From contig JAZGTN010000062.1 of the NCBI GenBank assembly GCA_037783415.1, positions 1,527,501 through 1,591,500 on the forward strand: a stretch of 64,000 nt of DNA, in the 5' to 3' direction. Positions 10,183 through 22,472 of the stretch are shown here, one piece after another. Positions within the stretch are counted from its first letter, which is position 1, and each line of letters opens with the position of its first letter. Position numbers and translations under genes: made by a program. The DNA comes from Leptasterias polaris (Eukaryota > Echinodermata > Asteroidea > Forcipulatida > Asteriidae). The notes beneath the pieces are model-generated. The model worked only from the letters and a program-made list of their open reading frames with translations. It was not told where the DNA came from and did no database searches.

Positions 10183-13100
10183 TTAAATCGGCCACCAGAC
10201 TAAACAGTTTGTAATAGGGATAAACACGATTGCTGAACCATCCTCTGAAGCCTCCTACTTTTTTCTAAGTGGTAGAATTGCATTCCTTGACCATGAAAAT
10301 GTATGTTTGGACATCTAAGTGACTATTAGAAGCTGAGACATTGGAAAATATGGGTTTTTACATGGCGGCCTTCTTGGAAATCCAAGAAGGCCGTCATAAT
10401 GCGTCTTCACATGGCAACTAAAAGGCAAATTGACCTGGATTTGACCTTGATGTTTTTGGTGACTAGCCAGCAGGAACAGCTAGTAGTTTGTCTTTTCACT
10501 ATTATGACAACCGTTTCACTTATCCATATAGAGGATGCTTTTCAACACTGAACATTCCTTGCTCTATGCACTGACCTAGCCAGCTGGACCTCTTGTGGAG
10601 TATGTTTACTGATCCTCGGGTGTTCTGGCATTTTGGCCAGCAGACCACAGCTATGTGACAACGCTGTTAACGTTGATAGCTCATTTTGTATTTAAATACC
10701 ATTACTTAAAATGAAGAGACATTGGTCTAGCCAATTACAAGTTTTTGAATTGCCGACGTGTCTTATTCCACGCGGATCGTAATGATACTGACGAGAGGTA
10801 ATACATAATGTGAGCGTCTGATAAAAGCAAGGCTTTAAAGTGTTCATTAGGCGTCAATATTGAAAAATAATTATACACTAACATTATAATTGACACGCCA
10901 ATTAACTCTCACTGAGAAACGATATATATGATGAGTTTTTACTCTCCCACTGGATATAAAGCCGTTACACATTGGCAATATTTCCAAAGATTGTATACGC
11001 AAAGGATGTACGTCAAATGGACATTTTGAACATTGAATTTGAACATTTTGCACCAAATATCTTGCATACATATACCATCATGTCGTTGTAACTTTGCATC
11101 AGCTTCGGGCGGCAAAGGGACTATTTTGGGGTAAAGCTCTGGATATCAGAAGTGCATGTTTCCGGAATCATGGTTTCGTCTTTGACTTATGCTCTGCCAG
11201 TTATTTCGAAAGCGTACAATTTCAGTACGGAGTTTCAAACAGGCGGACGGAGCATGGCGTGTTGCCGAAGATGAAGCCGATGTTTCTGCCGTGTCCGAAT
11301 TATTGTTTTTGTAGTGGATATGGCCGGAGTGCTGAGTATAGTCATATTCTTCGACGTTGTCGTTCAAGCCAACCTCAATATTTGTAGTCGGAGCCAGTTG
11401 CTTCAGACTTTTACAATGAAGTCTAATATCTGTACTTGAAGAACACTGAACCTTCATTATACAAACAAGGGTCTGACTGTATATTCCCTGGCCCCCAGCC
11501 TCTGTGTTGGTTACATTGATGGGTATGCAAAGTACCAGATGGCATGGTTTATATCTTCCCATTTATGTTGAAGTTGTCCAGCTGTGAATTTTTCCCTGGT
11601 TTTTCATTCCTTGTTGTAATAAGCTCTTGTCTGATATAGGTCACATCAAGGCCGTGACCTAAATTAAATTCACTTCTCATATGTCTATCATCCGACTCTT
11701 ACATAAATTACAAAGAAGTGAAAGAGATTATAATTCCAGGCCGCAAGTCATCGGTCTGATTGTTTTTTAGGAAGTAGGTGTCCCGTTTTTACTCCACTCA
11801 TGTTTGGTGATGTTATTTTAATGATATTTATCTGAAGTTATACAAGAAAAAAGATTTAAAGATTTGCGCAACTGCTACCGAATATTCAGTTTAATTGATC
11901 TTGTTAACATCAATATTGTTGAGCCATTGTTCTTAAAGTTAGTAAAGGGACTATTTATAAGAAAAACAACAGACCAATAGGCCTCGCACGACAGCGCAAG
12001 TAATTTCTGAACATTGTTTGCTTCCCGCCATGCGCGCACACCCAGGTTTGTTTATGGTGTAAACCGAGGACATCCCTGTGTTGTCCCATTGTTTGTTCTT
12101 TGTTCTTTTTTAGAGACGTCCCCGTTGGTTTTGTACACGAAAATCAAATGGGAGGACGTCCTCGGATCACCTTTTCCCTGGGTCCCTTTCGTAAGTCCTC
12201 GGTTTGAAGGCGTAGACATGCCCACACACTCACACACAAAGTTGACGGTTCAAATGTACACAGTTAACAGTTATGGAGATTGGCGCTCTTGTTTGCAAGA
12301 TGGGTGTTATTCAATCACAGTTTGCAAAAGTACTTGGTTTTACTAGTGTGTTTTCATTTTCAAAAAATCAAAAGCACCAAGGTGCACTCGCTTTCTATAA
12401 CCAATGAAAGGCTCCCAAATACGCCTCAAGTGCGTCTGTCAGCCAATGATGTGGCTTCATTTGAATGTAAACCTGACTCCATTTTAGTTTTATAAAGTAC
12501 ACATTTTGTAACTTACTTTTTGGGAACATCTTCAAGAAACAAAATCTTTGAAATGCTCTTTCAAAACAGTATTGAAACAGCAGTGAGTAAAATGTAACGA
12601 TGTTTGTGTATGTTCTTCAAGACTAAGTAAGCCTGCCACCCTTTTTGTTTTCTCTAAAAACATTAATATCTCTTTGAGTGGAAATATTTCTTCCGGCTGT
12701 TGGTGCTTGTACTCTATGTACACATAAACATTTTGATAAGTGGACAGATTTGATGTGGGGTTTAGTGCCAGTTTGCATTTAATGTTGAACGGAGGCATGT
12801 TAGGCCTATTTTATACGGGTCAGAACAAGACGTCAACGAGGATCTTCAACCGCGTTGGATTAAATATGCATAATACATACTAACTAACTCACGTACGTAT
12901 TGGCGACAACAAAATTGCGGCAAAACTGTGAGAGTAACGTCTGAGTTGTACGTTTTCAGCTATAGCGGAAGCCTTAGGTTAAATTGGGCAATTTTGCTTG
13001 TGCAAGTGCGTACTTCAAAATACAGAGCAGGTTCGCTTGCACAGCTGTGGCACGGAGATGATATGCTATTAAGCGGAGATGGTAACTGTAAGCGCAACTG

Positions 13101-14350
13101 GTAAGCACGGCCCTGGACAAATCAGGCAAAGTTCTTTCATACATCCGTGTAACTGCGGAAGGGACACCCGATTTGAATTAGTTTTGAGCATGTGATCAAT
13201 ATGCAACTTGTATTGAAGCGTCATACTGTCTGCAAAACGATTTCTTTGCAATATAGGCCCTACTACTTTGTGCACGGAGCCTTTTTTGTATTTTTACTTT
13301 TTTGATACTTTCTCAAGTATTTTGAGCTTCAAAGTCTGAAGGGATGTTTACCATCCGTAGCCTTGTTCCAACTTGAACGGAAATTTTTGAGAAAATCGAT
13401 AGTGGTTTGAACTTAAAATATTCAACCACGAGCAAAATGAAGAAAAAATTGCAGTGATTTAGATATGAAACGTGGGGGGAAAATTCGATACCCGGTCGAT
13501 TGATATGGCAAGAATGGTCAAATTACAAACTGGCTATCAAATTACTTTCACCCGATGACCTGGTTCAGATGGCTGAGCCCAACCGCAGTTCTGGCTATTT
13601 TTCCAGATCGGAGTTATTGACACAACTGTGTGTCCCATGGCCGCTGCCAGCCACAGAATCGAAAATGACAACATTCAAAAACGTTTCATTAAGAAGTGAG
13701 TTTTCGCACATTTTCCCAAAGTAATGAGGTACACCCGGGGGGAGGGTCGCATGGGTGGGCCCATAATCAGTAGCGCATGATATAGCACCGTTTCAAAGTA
13801 TTTAGCCGCTAAACTTAGTTTTTCAAAATGAGTTTCAGTTTGGACACTCTATACCTTATCATGCAAATTAGATTTATTATTAAATTAAATCCGCCCGCCC
13901 GTTTACTGCCTGCTGTTGAAAGATAGTTTTGCTTGCTTCGTTGCACTATGTACATAATGACGGTGCATCAAAGGGACTGAATGACACTTTCAGTCAGTTG
14001 CCCACAAGCAGAAACATCACAATTATTGGAGCATCTAACATTTTTGTTTAAACATGGTGTCCAAATAACACCACTCTCCCCTTCTGACTGAAACTTTCAC
14101 TTATTCTTTGCTTATATTGCTTTGTTCTGTAAGTATGACAATATCTATAGCCTTGCAAATTTAGATTCGAAATTTCAAGGGACCAATGCTACCCACACAT
14201 TTTCCATAGAGTAAAGTGTTTTTGCAAACATAATTTGAAAGGAGAATTCAGCTTAAAGGTAACATTCATGCCGGTGTTTTAATAGTTGTGAAGATCTTTA
14301 TGGTCTTTAAAAATTCTCATTAAGCCACAAAACACAATGACGCATAAATC
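10183..14350. other. Mostly unique non-coding DNA
   Basis: Apart from the weak reverse exon candidate (11146-11562), nothing coding is supported. A perfect hairpin is at 10367-10392. An open frame at 13500-13724 shows no recognisable domain. Confidence 0.45.
11146..11562 (-). CDS. Candidate reverse-strand exon, tyrosine-containing tail-like sequence
   Basis: An open frame of 138 codons. Its middle part has amino-acid and codon composition typical of real protein: acidic and tyrosine-rich (VEEYDYTQHSGHIHY), then Asn/Ser/Thr/Ala-rich, then basic. This could be the cytoplasmic tail of a receptor-type protein, or an exon fragment. The listed start is simply the first in-frame Met; a splice acceptor (a CAG near 11420, reverse strand) might be the real 5' edge. 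No domain recognised and no partner exon found. Confidence 0.22.
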   Translation of the reverse strand: MGRYKPCHLVLCIPINVTNTEAGGQGIYSQTLVCIMKVQCSSSTDIRLHCKSLKQLAPTTNIEVGLNDNVEEYDYTQHSGHIHYKNNNSDTAETSASSSATRHAPSACLKLRTEIVRFRNNWQSISQRRNHDSGNMHF

Positions 14351-15265
14351 TTTCTTAAAACTCCCGAGGAACAGACCCCGATTAGGGGGCCCATGAGGCC
14401 TGATCCATTTATTTCTCGTCCCCGCCCGCCCCCTTTTTGGCCGCCGCCTCCTTTTATTTACTATTTACTATTAAGAAGAAACAATTTATAATAAATAAAT
14501 AAATAACAAATCTGATCTTAAACTAGATATTTGTGAAGATTTAAAGCTGAAATCAGATTTGTTTTGAAGCCCCAGAATGCAGCGCTTTTATTATTTTTTT
14601 GGCTTTCTTGCCCAAATTTACGCACTTCAGATTTTCTGGATAAAACTGAGTGGCATCTCTGATATTTTGAATCTCCTGAATCCAATTAGATAGGCCAAAA
14701 ATAGCAGCTTTGCCTCAAGAATTCCCAACTTTCTCATTTCAATATTCTCAGTTGTGCAGTCCCTAGCTAGTTGAGGGCTAAAAGTGTGATTCTCCTGACT
14801 TAATATATCATCAGTGTCTTGGCACCAAACCCAGCTTGGCGTTCTTTTCAGAGCGGGCTGCAGCTGTTGTCGAAGGTGATGGTGCTGCGATTCTGCAGTG
14901 AAGGGTCTTACAAATCATTTGTTTTGTCATAAATTGCATCAGTATACTCAAATAGCACAATATATGTGAATAAATATACCTTGGCCAGCCATATTTAGCA
15001 TGGCGGCCATCTTGGAAAAAATAGTTAAAAATTGAAAATAGTAAATAGTAAAGCCCTGCCTACTCCGGACGAGAAACTCGTTAATTTATTTTACTTGGCC
15101 TTATGTGTCAAAATGACCCAGAAATGGATTTAACTGACGCAGAATACGAGTTAAACTCTCTTTTTTAAAGCAGTTTCCGTGTCAGCCTGACCAAGAAATG
15201 TGTCAGACATTGGTCATCAGGGCCCCTGGGACACTGGGTTCAATTCTGACCGGGGAGGTTTTCTG
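14351..15265. mobile_element. ACTCCC-end MITE, copy 2, split by a nested MITE
   Basis: The left piece starts with TTCTTAAAACTCCCGAGG at about 14351. The right piece, from about 15106 to 15265, holds TGACCCAGAAATGG and ends AATTCTGACCGGGGAGGTTTT. The GGCCAAG-type element sits between them. Confidence 0.6.
14420..15105. mobile_element. GGCCAAGTAAAA-end MITE, copy 2 (nested)
   Basis: Matches 6877-7498 in order and orientation; the right end TTACTTGGCCTTAT is the same. The left terminus is decayed or truncated. It carries about 60 extra bases (AATAAATAAATAA region and a TTATTATTTTTTTGGC segment) relative to copy 1. Confidence 0.8.
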
Positions 15266-15420
15266 ATGGGACAAATATCTGTTGTATTTCAAAACTTGTT
15301 TGTTGAAGTAAACAAGTAAAACGTGTAGTATGAAATGAGTTCTGTGGTGCTTGATTCGTGAAAACAATTTCATGGCTCTGCTTTCACACGACGTGAGCCT
15401 GCGCATAATTCTGCGGTTTA

Positions 15421-15608
15421 GAGCTGCCAACCAACTCTTCCAGATTCTGCAGAAAGTTCCCTGAAAATAAACCAATCTGTTCATGCTCTGATGAACAAAT
15501 CTGAAAAACACCCTGATTATGGACACTTTTTCAAGAATGTAACTCTGCATATCTCCCTGACTGCTGTACAAAATGTCACAGATTGCTAGATGCAAATGTT
15601 GGCAGCTC
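15421..15608. mobile_element. GAGCTGCCAAC-end MITE, copy 1
   Basis: Ends GAGCTGCCAAC and GTTGGCAGCTC are inverted. Shares GATTCTGCAGAAAGTTCCC and CTGATGAACAAA with 48874-49048. About 188 bp, non-coding. Confidence 0.75.
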
Positions 15609-17506
15609 TGCAGTCTGAAATTGAGCCTGTGCTAAAACAATCGGCTTAGAAACTCTTCTGGTTTATAAGGGAGGTTGTAGTTGGCGTTATCGATACCGTA
15701 CTGCTCATAAACTTTTGACATTTTGTTGGCTGTAAAAGACTATTCAAAAACTAACTATGTTGTGTCTTTAACCAGTTTCATTTGATCGTGAAATGTAACC
15801 AAAGGAAATATTCCAAGTAACCAATGCCACGTTGTATCTGGAAGACATAGGTTCTCGTACGTAAAGCAAACACCGCGAGATTCTATTAAACGTTAGCTGA
15901 TATCGCAGACAACTCGATCAACGTCAGTGTGTTGACAGTGCTGATAACTCTAGACTAGATCGTATTGATTCAGTAAACACACAAATCTACGTAGCACTGG
16001 CTGCAAACGAAAACGAATCGGATTTTAACGCCAATCCTCTTTGTAAACAACCGACGCGGGAATCAAATTCCCCTAAAAATATACGGTGTCATCTAAAATG
16101 GGTTTTAATTTTTGAGACAAGTAAATGAAGAAAACGTCTGTGGAGGTTTTTTTTTCTCTCGTCTTAAATGCTGTCCTTTTCTCTAAGAAAATTGATTGAA
16201 TTCCTGAAAGGCAATATTGGACGACGCCTACGACGTTTTCTACAAACCGCGAGTTATACCCATTTGACTGAGTGAATTCCCACGCGGTGTACTCACCAAT
16301 GTTGTTGCCTTTGTATGATACAATGTTTGGCAATTGTAATGGGGAAATTAATTTTAGCGTTTTTTGAAGCCGCGGTAGTTAAGTTTAATTATGATGATTT
16401 TGATACCGGTAGGGGGTGTCTACCAAATCCAACAAACTGTTCCTGTCTGAGTGCTGCCATGGATGAGAAAGTCATCTCACTCTCATAGTCCTGAGCTTGT
16501 TTTGATTTGAAGGATTAATATTTTTAATTTATTCCGACCCAAAAAATAAACGGTACAAAACAGACGTGGCGTGGCGTGTCGTGGCCAAGCAGTCTAGTTC
16601 ACCTAACCCAAGCTCTGATGTTGTCAGCAGCAGTGGACGATGCACATGCCTATCCTTACGAACTTCGAAGGGGTAAATACCATGTTTTAGCCCCATGAGT
16701 GGGTGGCAACGTGCCCCTATAGTGGCAGTTGATTTGGGTCGACAGCAAACCAGTTAATGAGTAGCCCTCACCTTGAAGTGCCCGTCCGGCCTTGTGAGTA
16801 AGGCGATTTCTTGTATTTTATTTCATTTTTAAGACAAGAGTTATAACCAAAAAGCAAGGAACAAATGCAAGGAAACAAATCATGGTCGTGTTTAAGAAGT
16901 GATAATATGTCAACAATTTTAAATAATGCAAATCGTGTTGATTTCTTTATTTTTCCCCCTTCTTTTTGTAAAATTGTTATTATTATTTTTATCATTGAAA
17001 TACCGTACTCAATGCTTTGAAAGCACCGCTTTTGGAAGTTTGACATCCCTAGAAGTTTTTTGAAATTGATGGAGAGAAACCTGTCATTGTATTAGCAAAT
17101 TGAAAAATATCCCCTTTGATTCATCACTAACTCGTCAGAGGGGGAAAAAAACAAATGAAGAGCACGACACCACTTGGCCTATTTTCATGTTTTAAAATGA
17201 AATACCCGATCCATTAACAAACACTGCTGAGTATGTTCCTGGGAGGGAAAAAAATGTAACTCAGCTGAAAGAGAAAATAAATATTAACTTGGCGAGGGAC
17301 ATGTATCGCATATCCATTCGTTTTACGGGTTGCATATGCATGAGCGCGGTACATTGTTTGTTGACGAGATGGAAACCCCGACGGGCGCCTTGAATAAAGA
17401 CCATCGGAGGAAACACCGTCTTCTTTCCGGTGTCACATTCTTTATTCGTCATCAATCTATGTGATTTGAGAGTGTTCACTTTAGCTTTTCAGGAAAGTTA
17501 AAACTG
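15609..17506. other. Non-coding DNA
   Basis: No gene, RNA or strong repeat seen. GTGGCGTGGCGTGTCGTGGC near 16565 is a short imperfect repeat. Confidence 0.45.
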
Positions 17507-19156
17507 TTGGGGAAAGTAGACACCACTGAGCGAAGATGATGATAAATTCCCCCTTCCACCACATCACACCACTCACCAGATGACCGATCACCATTCTATC
17601 CACTTACTTTGTGAAGTAACAAAAATCAATTCGAAAACGGAAATTTAATTAAGGCATATTTCGCACCTCTTGAATTTAAGGTTAGATTATGATTAGAGCG
17701 GAAGGTCGGCTCTCCCCCATTCCAGTGGGTGGTCCCCGTGCATGATAAAGGGGGAAAGTGATTAGGTATTCTTTACGCGCCGCTCCTGCGAAACCAGTGT
17801 TGCGTTTGACGCTTCACGAAGCGAGTGTGAGGGAGATTACTTATGAAATATTTACAGCATTGATTGCCAAGGTAGGGGTGGGCCGTCGAGGTGCTGTGAT
17901 GAGCTCCAACTTAAAGGGGTTGTCCGACCGCAAGCTCCCCGCTTAAAAAAGTGACAGTCGAGCTATGAAACTTAAATACCTTTTCATCAGGATATCTTAA
18001 AGATGAGTAGATTGTGTTTGATAAAGTTGCCAAAACTGTTTGATGAGGTAGTGGAGGCAAGGAAAAACACAAGGAATGTGTTGATTTGTTTTGCATTGAG
18101 TAATGTTTTCGTAATTTTGCAGGGGGCAAGATAATTCAACTCGGAGACTGTGTTTTTGCTATACAATCATTTGTAAGGGAGAAGAATAACCGGTTCGGTG
18201 AATCTTTGAACTGTGAGTAGAAAACGTACCTTTTTAATCAATATAATTATTTGCGTTATTCTGAAGACGTTATTTATTTTATTGCTTTTTTTTTTTGGCG
18301 CGCGTATTTAAATTTTGATTATTGAAGAGTTGTTTCGAATTTAAGTTTCATAAATTTGGAAAAGATGCCATTGTTAGGCCCTACTTTACATACTTGAGAA
18401 CATAACTCTGACAAACTTGTTAACTTAGTACCATTAAAAACGTGTTTTTGTCTTGAATTGGTTATAATGTATTGCCTTATATACATAAATGCTTTACCGA
18501 GACTTGGGCCGGGGCAATAGCTATTATCTACGCCCTGTCCATCCAAGAAGCCTGCATGCGAGCAACCGTTGGGGGAGTCCTCCCCCCGATTACCGTTGCA
18601 TGTTTTGTCTCTCCCCGGTATACACGTCGAGTATCATCCCCTCTCTCATTACGTACCGTGTCGCCGTCGGGTTAGCGTTGACTACATGAATGAATTGGTC
18701 GTCGTGTCCGCAGTATAAATAGTGTTGTATTCATTCGAAGGGTTTAGTTTGCTATCAGGAGTCATCATAGTGAGCTCATGGCTTGATTCGACAACCTTGT
18801 TGTAAGACGATATGCACTAAAGACTGGATTCGGTATTGGATGCTTTGGTCTATTTGCCCCCATCGCTTTTACTGGTCGTGACCACTGGATTTTCAAAATG
18901 GTGAGATTTTACCTTTTTTTTGTTTTTTACATCAGGGAGTTTCAAGTAAACTTTATCAGTTATATTATGTGATTCTCTACACATCGTTAACAGATACATA
19001 GAGAATGTCATCATCTTCTGTTTTGATCATTTGATATCTATTAAGCTTTAGCATAATACTTTACAGTGATACCGCATTGTAGGTCAGCGGTAGTTGAATG
19101 GTGAACATTGTGGGGGAAAGTTTGTCATCCGCTCATTGGTGTCTACTTTCCCCCAA
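17507..19156. mobile_element. Possible 1.65-kb TIR-bounded element
   Basis: TTGGGGAAAGTAGACACC plus AMTGAGCG appears at 17507 and, inverted, at 19156 with about 25 matching bases. A GGGGGAAAGT also lies near 19109, so the right end may instead be a small hairpin of its own. No transposase seen. The TATA/first-exon candidate falls inside. Confidence 0.4.
18713..18906 (+). promoter_or_regulatory. Candidate TATA promoter and first exon ending in ATG|GTGAGA
   Basis: TATAAATA lies at 18713-18720. A pyrimidine/TTAGTT start-like site follows about 30 bases later. At 18898-18900 an ATG in the context TTCAAAATG is followed at once by GTGAGA, a good splice donor. The layout would be a 5' UTR exon of about 150 bases whose last codon is the start codon. 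Such exons are known for calmodulin-type and muscle genes, but nothing here identifies the product. The short ATG at 18779 would be an upstream ORF of two codons. The signal is suggestive only; it lies inside a possible transposon (17507-19156). Confidence 0.25.
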
Positions 19157-19498
19157 AACCAAATTTTTCCTGGAAGCTAAACTGAACAATCTCATCACAG
19201 TCATAGATATAGAATCACGAAAACTAAAGAATGTAACGTCGGGAAAGATACAACAGGGAACGACTTCGTCCAGCAATTTTGCATAGCAAAATATTTAGAC
19301 TGAACAATGTTTTGTGCACACTGAATGCTCATAATTGAGTAGCAACTGATACATTTTGTGTAGCATTTTGCTCTGCTATACAAGAGAAATCTTTCACTGG
19401 ACAGGATTGCTTCCAATGGTCTGTATTCCAGCCGCCCGTCTGGTACTTCGTCTCGCCAACAAACAATGTACCGCGTTGAAGCAAGGCTTTTAAAATTT

Positions 19499-19639
19499 AG
19501 GCCGTATCCGAATTGGCGGCTACAGCTACGGCTACGGCTGTTGCTAAGGGTGTCGCTAAGGACGTCCTATACTTCAATGCACGATGACGCGGAAATCTAG
19601 CCGTAGCCGTAGCTGTAGCCACCAATTCGGATACGGCCT
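19499..19639. mobile_element. Short palindromic MITE, near-perfect 40-bp arms
   Basis: AGGCCGTATCCGAATTGG at left and its reverse complement at right, followed on both sides by GGCTACAGCTACGGCTACGG-like arms. The loop is about 60 bases. High arm identity suggests recent origin. Confidence 0.85.
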
Positions 19640-19826
19640 TACTTAGGACCGAACCAACTAAAATGAATGGACACACGATTATTTATGCCCCTATCTCGTA
19701 GTTATGTGTTCTTAATTGATTCATTACGCAATTAAGATTAAATCCAAGTTCTTTATAGAAGTGTGAAACGTTTTTTTAAAGTGGTAACAATTTGGGTAGT
19801 CTTAGTGTGATAAAAAATTGCTGGAA

Positions 19827-20033
19827 ATGGCCGAAAATAAACCAGATCGTACGGACGACGACTCGTCATCCCTGGTCTGCCACCGTCGGGAGGATGGGGG
19901 TTACGGTTATCGCGACTACTCACCTTGTTCTAAAAAGCTGACTCTTTCCTCATGTGGGATCTTGTGGTATAGATACACAATAATCAAATGTTTAGCCGTC
20001 AATGCGGTCCTATATAGGTACAACTTGTATTAA
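19827..20033 (+). CDS. Candidate coding exon, product unknown
   Basis: ATG 19827 has a strong context (G at -3, G at +4) and opens a 68-codon frame. It begins MAENKPDRTDDDSSS, an acidic hydrophilic start, then a GYGYRDY segment, then a more hydrophobic, cysteine-containing stretch. GC at third positions in the first half is above the local background. The end may be a splice donor (AG|GTACAA near 20014) and not the stop. No family recognised; it may be chance. Confidence 0.22.
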   Translation: MAENKPDRTDDDSSSLVCHRREDGGYGYRDYSPCSKKLTLSSCGILWYRYTIIKCLAVNAVLYRYNLY

Positions 20034-20047
20034 CTTCGCTGTGTCTT

Positions 20048-20201
20048 CTGGGCTCAATTTCACAAATAGTTAAGATCGATCTTAAGTGCGAATCAATCTT
20101 AATTGCTAAGCAAAGTGTGATATCACCATACAAATTACTATGGTAATATCAACAACCCATCTTAAGATGGATCATTAGTGCATTGTGAAATCGTGCCCAG
20201 G
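20048..20201. mobile_element. CTGGGCTCAATTTCACAA-end MITE
   Basis: Left CTGGGCTCAATTTCACAA and right TTGTGAAATCGTGCCCAG are imperfect inverted ends. ATCTTAAG words are mirrored inside. About 154 bp, no coding. Confidence 0.65.
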
Positions 20202-21530
20202 ACCGTTTGTCAACAGCGGTGCCAGTGTGCAACAACGTGAAGATAAGGTGCAGGATTGGCAATCATTGCAAACACCTTGATGAGTTTCGATCTCACAGCT
20301 CACTGATTTTAAAGTTGATACCAATACCAATCACCTAGAAATATTTGTCAGAATCGGGAAATAGCATTAGTTTTAAAAACCTCAAATCGCCGTTGCTTAT
20401 TTCGGTTGGAGCAACCGAAATAGGCATGTGAACATGCACAAATGCCTGATAAGATAAAATACCCTTTTTTCTAAAACTAAAAGCGGATGAAATCTTCACA
20501 GTTGGTTGGACGTTAATTTGTTTAAAAACAGATTTAAATTGCGTAACCAGAGGGAGCAGGGAGAGGAGCCCCTTGCAACCCTTGCCCCCATGAGATCGAC
20601 AAAATGTACAATTGAATTGTTCGGTATACATTAAATTAAATAGCGCCCCCTCCCACTTATGTCCTTTTCCTACTTGCCCACGCCCACAAGTTATCATGTC
20701 TGATTACGCCACTGGTATGGAATATGACTCTCGTCCATAAACTAGTGATTGTATAGTTACCCTTTTCATCGGCACAACAGTAATTTCCTCGAAGATTCTA
20801 GCAGATTCGGTTGCTTGGTAACCAAGCATTACAGATTTTCCTGTTTACTCGTGTATTCTGCATTTCGAACGGAACCACGTTCAGCTGTCACTCTCGTTCC
20901 ATTTGAGTAACAAGTAACTTCATGTAGTGTGCACAACTACAGGGAATCTCAGATTAAAAAAAGATTTGATAACGAACTTAATTTACTGTTATGATTTGCC
21001 TCGTTCAAGCCATTCATCAGCCAACTTATAAAATTGTCCGAATTCTCATCAATTTTTGCAATTTAATGAACAACGCATCATTTAGTAAACTGGATTTGTG
21101 TTCGTTTTCTTTAAATAAGTTATAGAATGTCAGACATCAATCAATTGTAAAATCTATAAGGCGCCAATCTAAACGCACGTTACTCATAGCGCCGGACAAT
21201 AATAAGCTCTCGAATAAAAGAGGTTTTAAGTGAAGATTGGAAAATGGTACTGAGGGAGCTTGTTAGATGTTCTCATGAAGATTACCGTGGTGAAAGTTAA
21301 TACACAGTGCGAAGAGAGAAGAATAGCGTATGGGTGTATATCAAGTCCAGTATGTTTTTTTCAAAGAGAAAGGGTTAAGTCAAACATATTTTTCCGAAAA
21401 TGTGAGACTATATGGTCGCACTGGTTGTTTTTATTATATGTTTCTTGAACGTTGGAGTAGAATGGGAGGCCTTTTCCGTAAATGTATTATACTATACACT
21501 GTATGGACGTTTTTAAGTCAGTTCTTTTAA
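20202..21530. other. Non-coding DNA
   Basis: No gene supported. ATTACGCCACTGGT near 20702 looks like one transposon terminus without a visible partner. Confidence 0.4.
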
Positions 21531-21858
21531 AGGCAGTGTGTACTTAAGGTTTTTAGAACTGTTCGATTGTTTTAAACCTATATAAATGTAAACATATACA
21601 ATAAAACTAACCTGCGGAAATTTCATTTCTAAAGGTGTAGCGTTTTTGGATATCGCCGAAAAATCTGGAGTGGTTATGTCCAAGCAGGAAGAATGAATCG
21701 TATTTGAAATACACCATCTGAGAAACGTTTCTCAGATTGAAAATTGTTTGAATCCCTTTTGTCTAAATCCACATTCCTTAGAAAGAAATGGTTTATCAAC
21801 ATGTTACACATTATCAACAGCTGCTTTGCTTTATACCAAGGAAGTTTGTATGCTCCCT
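21531..21858. mobile_element. TTAA-flanked MITE, subfamily 2, copy 1
   Basis: TTAA at 21527-21530 and 21859-21862. Left end AGGCAGTGTGTACTT; right end TGCTCCCT. Shares GTTCGATTGTTTTAA, CTATATAAATGTA and ACAATAAAACTAA with 35015-35353. The centre has a perfect palindrome at 21716-21737 (core CTGAGAAACGTTTCTCAG). The TTAA target suggests a Kolobok- or piggyBac-type transposase acting in trans (inference). Confidence 0.75.
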
Positions 21859-22094
21859 TTAAAGATCGTGTTTAAAACAAACGCACACCGAAATGACGTA
21901 TGGTGCACCACAGTCAAAATTCCGTGTTTTGAGAAAATGTTGAGTAATTTTTCAAACTACTGTTTCGAAGACTGCTCACATTTGTTTAACAAAAATGTTA
22001 ATACCAACATAAAGCTGACTTCTTCATTAAGAACAGAACTGTCAATATTTTTTTCAATCTTGCAACTGTTTTGTTGAGTTATCAATTATTCCTA

Positions 22095-22427
22095 ACAGGG
22101 CTTGAATTTTACACTGGACCACAGGCCCGAGGCCAGTAATTTTAGTGTTGGGCCAGTAAACTTATGACCTAACAAGTCCGATGGTCTTGTGTTTTTCTAT
22201 TGAACAGAAACAAATTAGGTTCAAGTGTTGACTTTGGGTCTGATAAATTATCTTTTGATTCTATGAGTAATCAAGTATACTCTTCTCTTACTTGTCTCAG
22301 TTCGGGTTCATATCAAAGCAGTCAAATGCATGTTAAACTGTGTCAGCAATTTTTTATTTTCACATTTTGAATCTGGTCTTGTAAAAAAATGTCTGGTCCA
22401 GTAAAGATTTTGAGCTACAAGCCCTGT
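22095..22427. mobile_element. ACAGGGCTTG-end element
   Basis: ACAGGGCTTGAA at left and TACAAGCCCTGT at right are inverted; subterminal words ACTGGACCA and TGGTCCAGT are also mirrored. About 333 bp, non-coding. Confidence 0.6.
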
Positions 22428-22472
22428 AGTTTTGTGGATTTTCTCCCCAAATTCGAGCCCTGCCTAAACACA

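Noticed and set aside
13500..13724. 74-codon open frame starting MIWQEWSNYK
   Set aside because: No domain, weak start context and no splice signals that I could defend.
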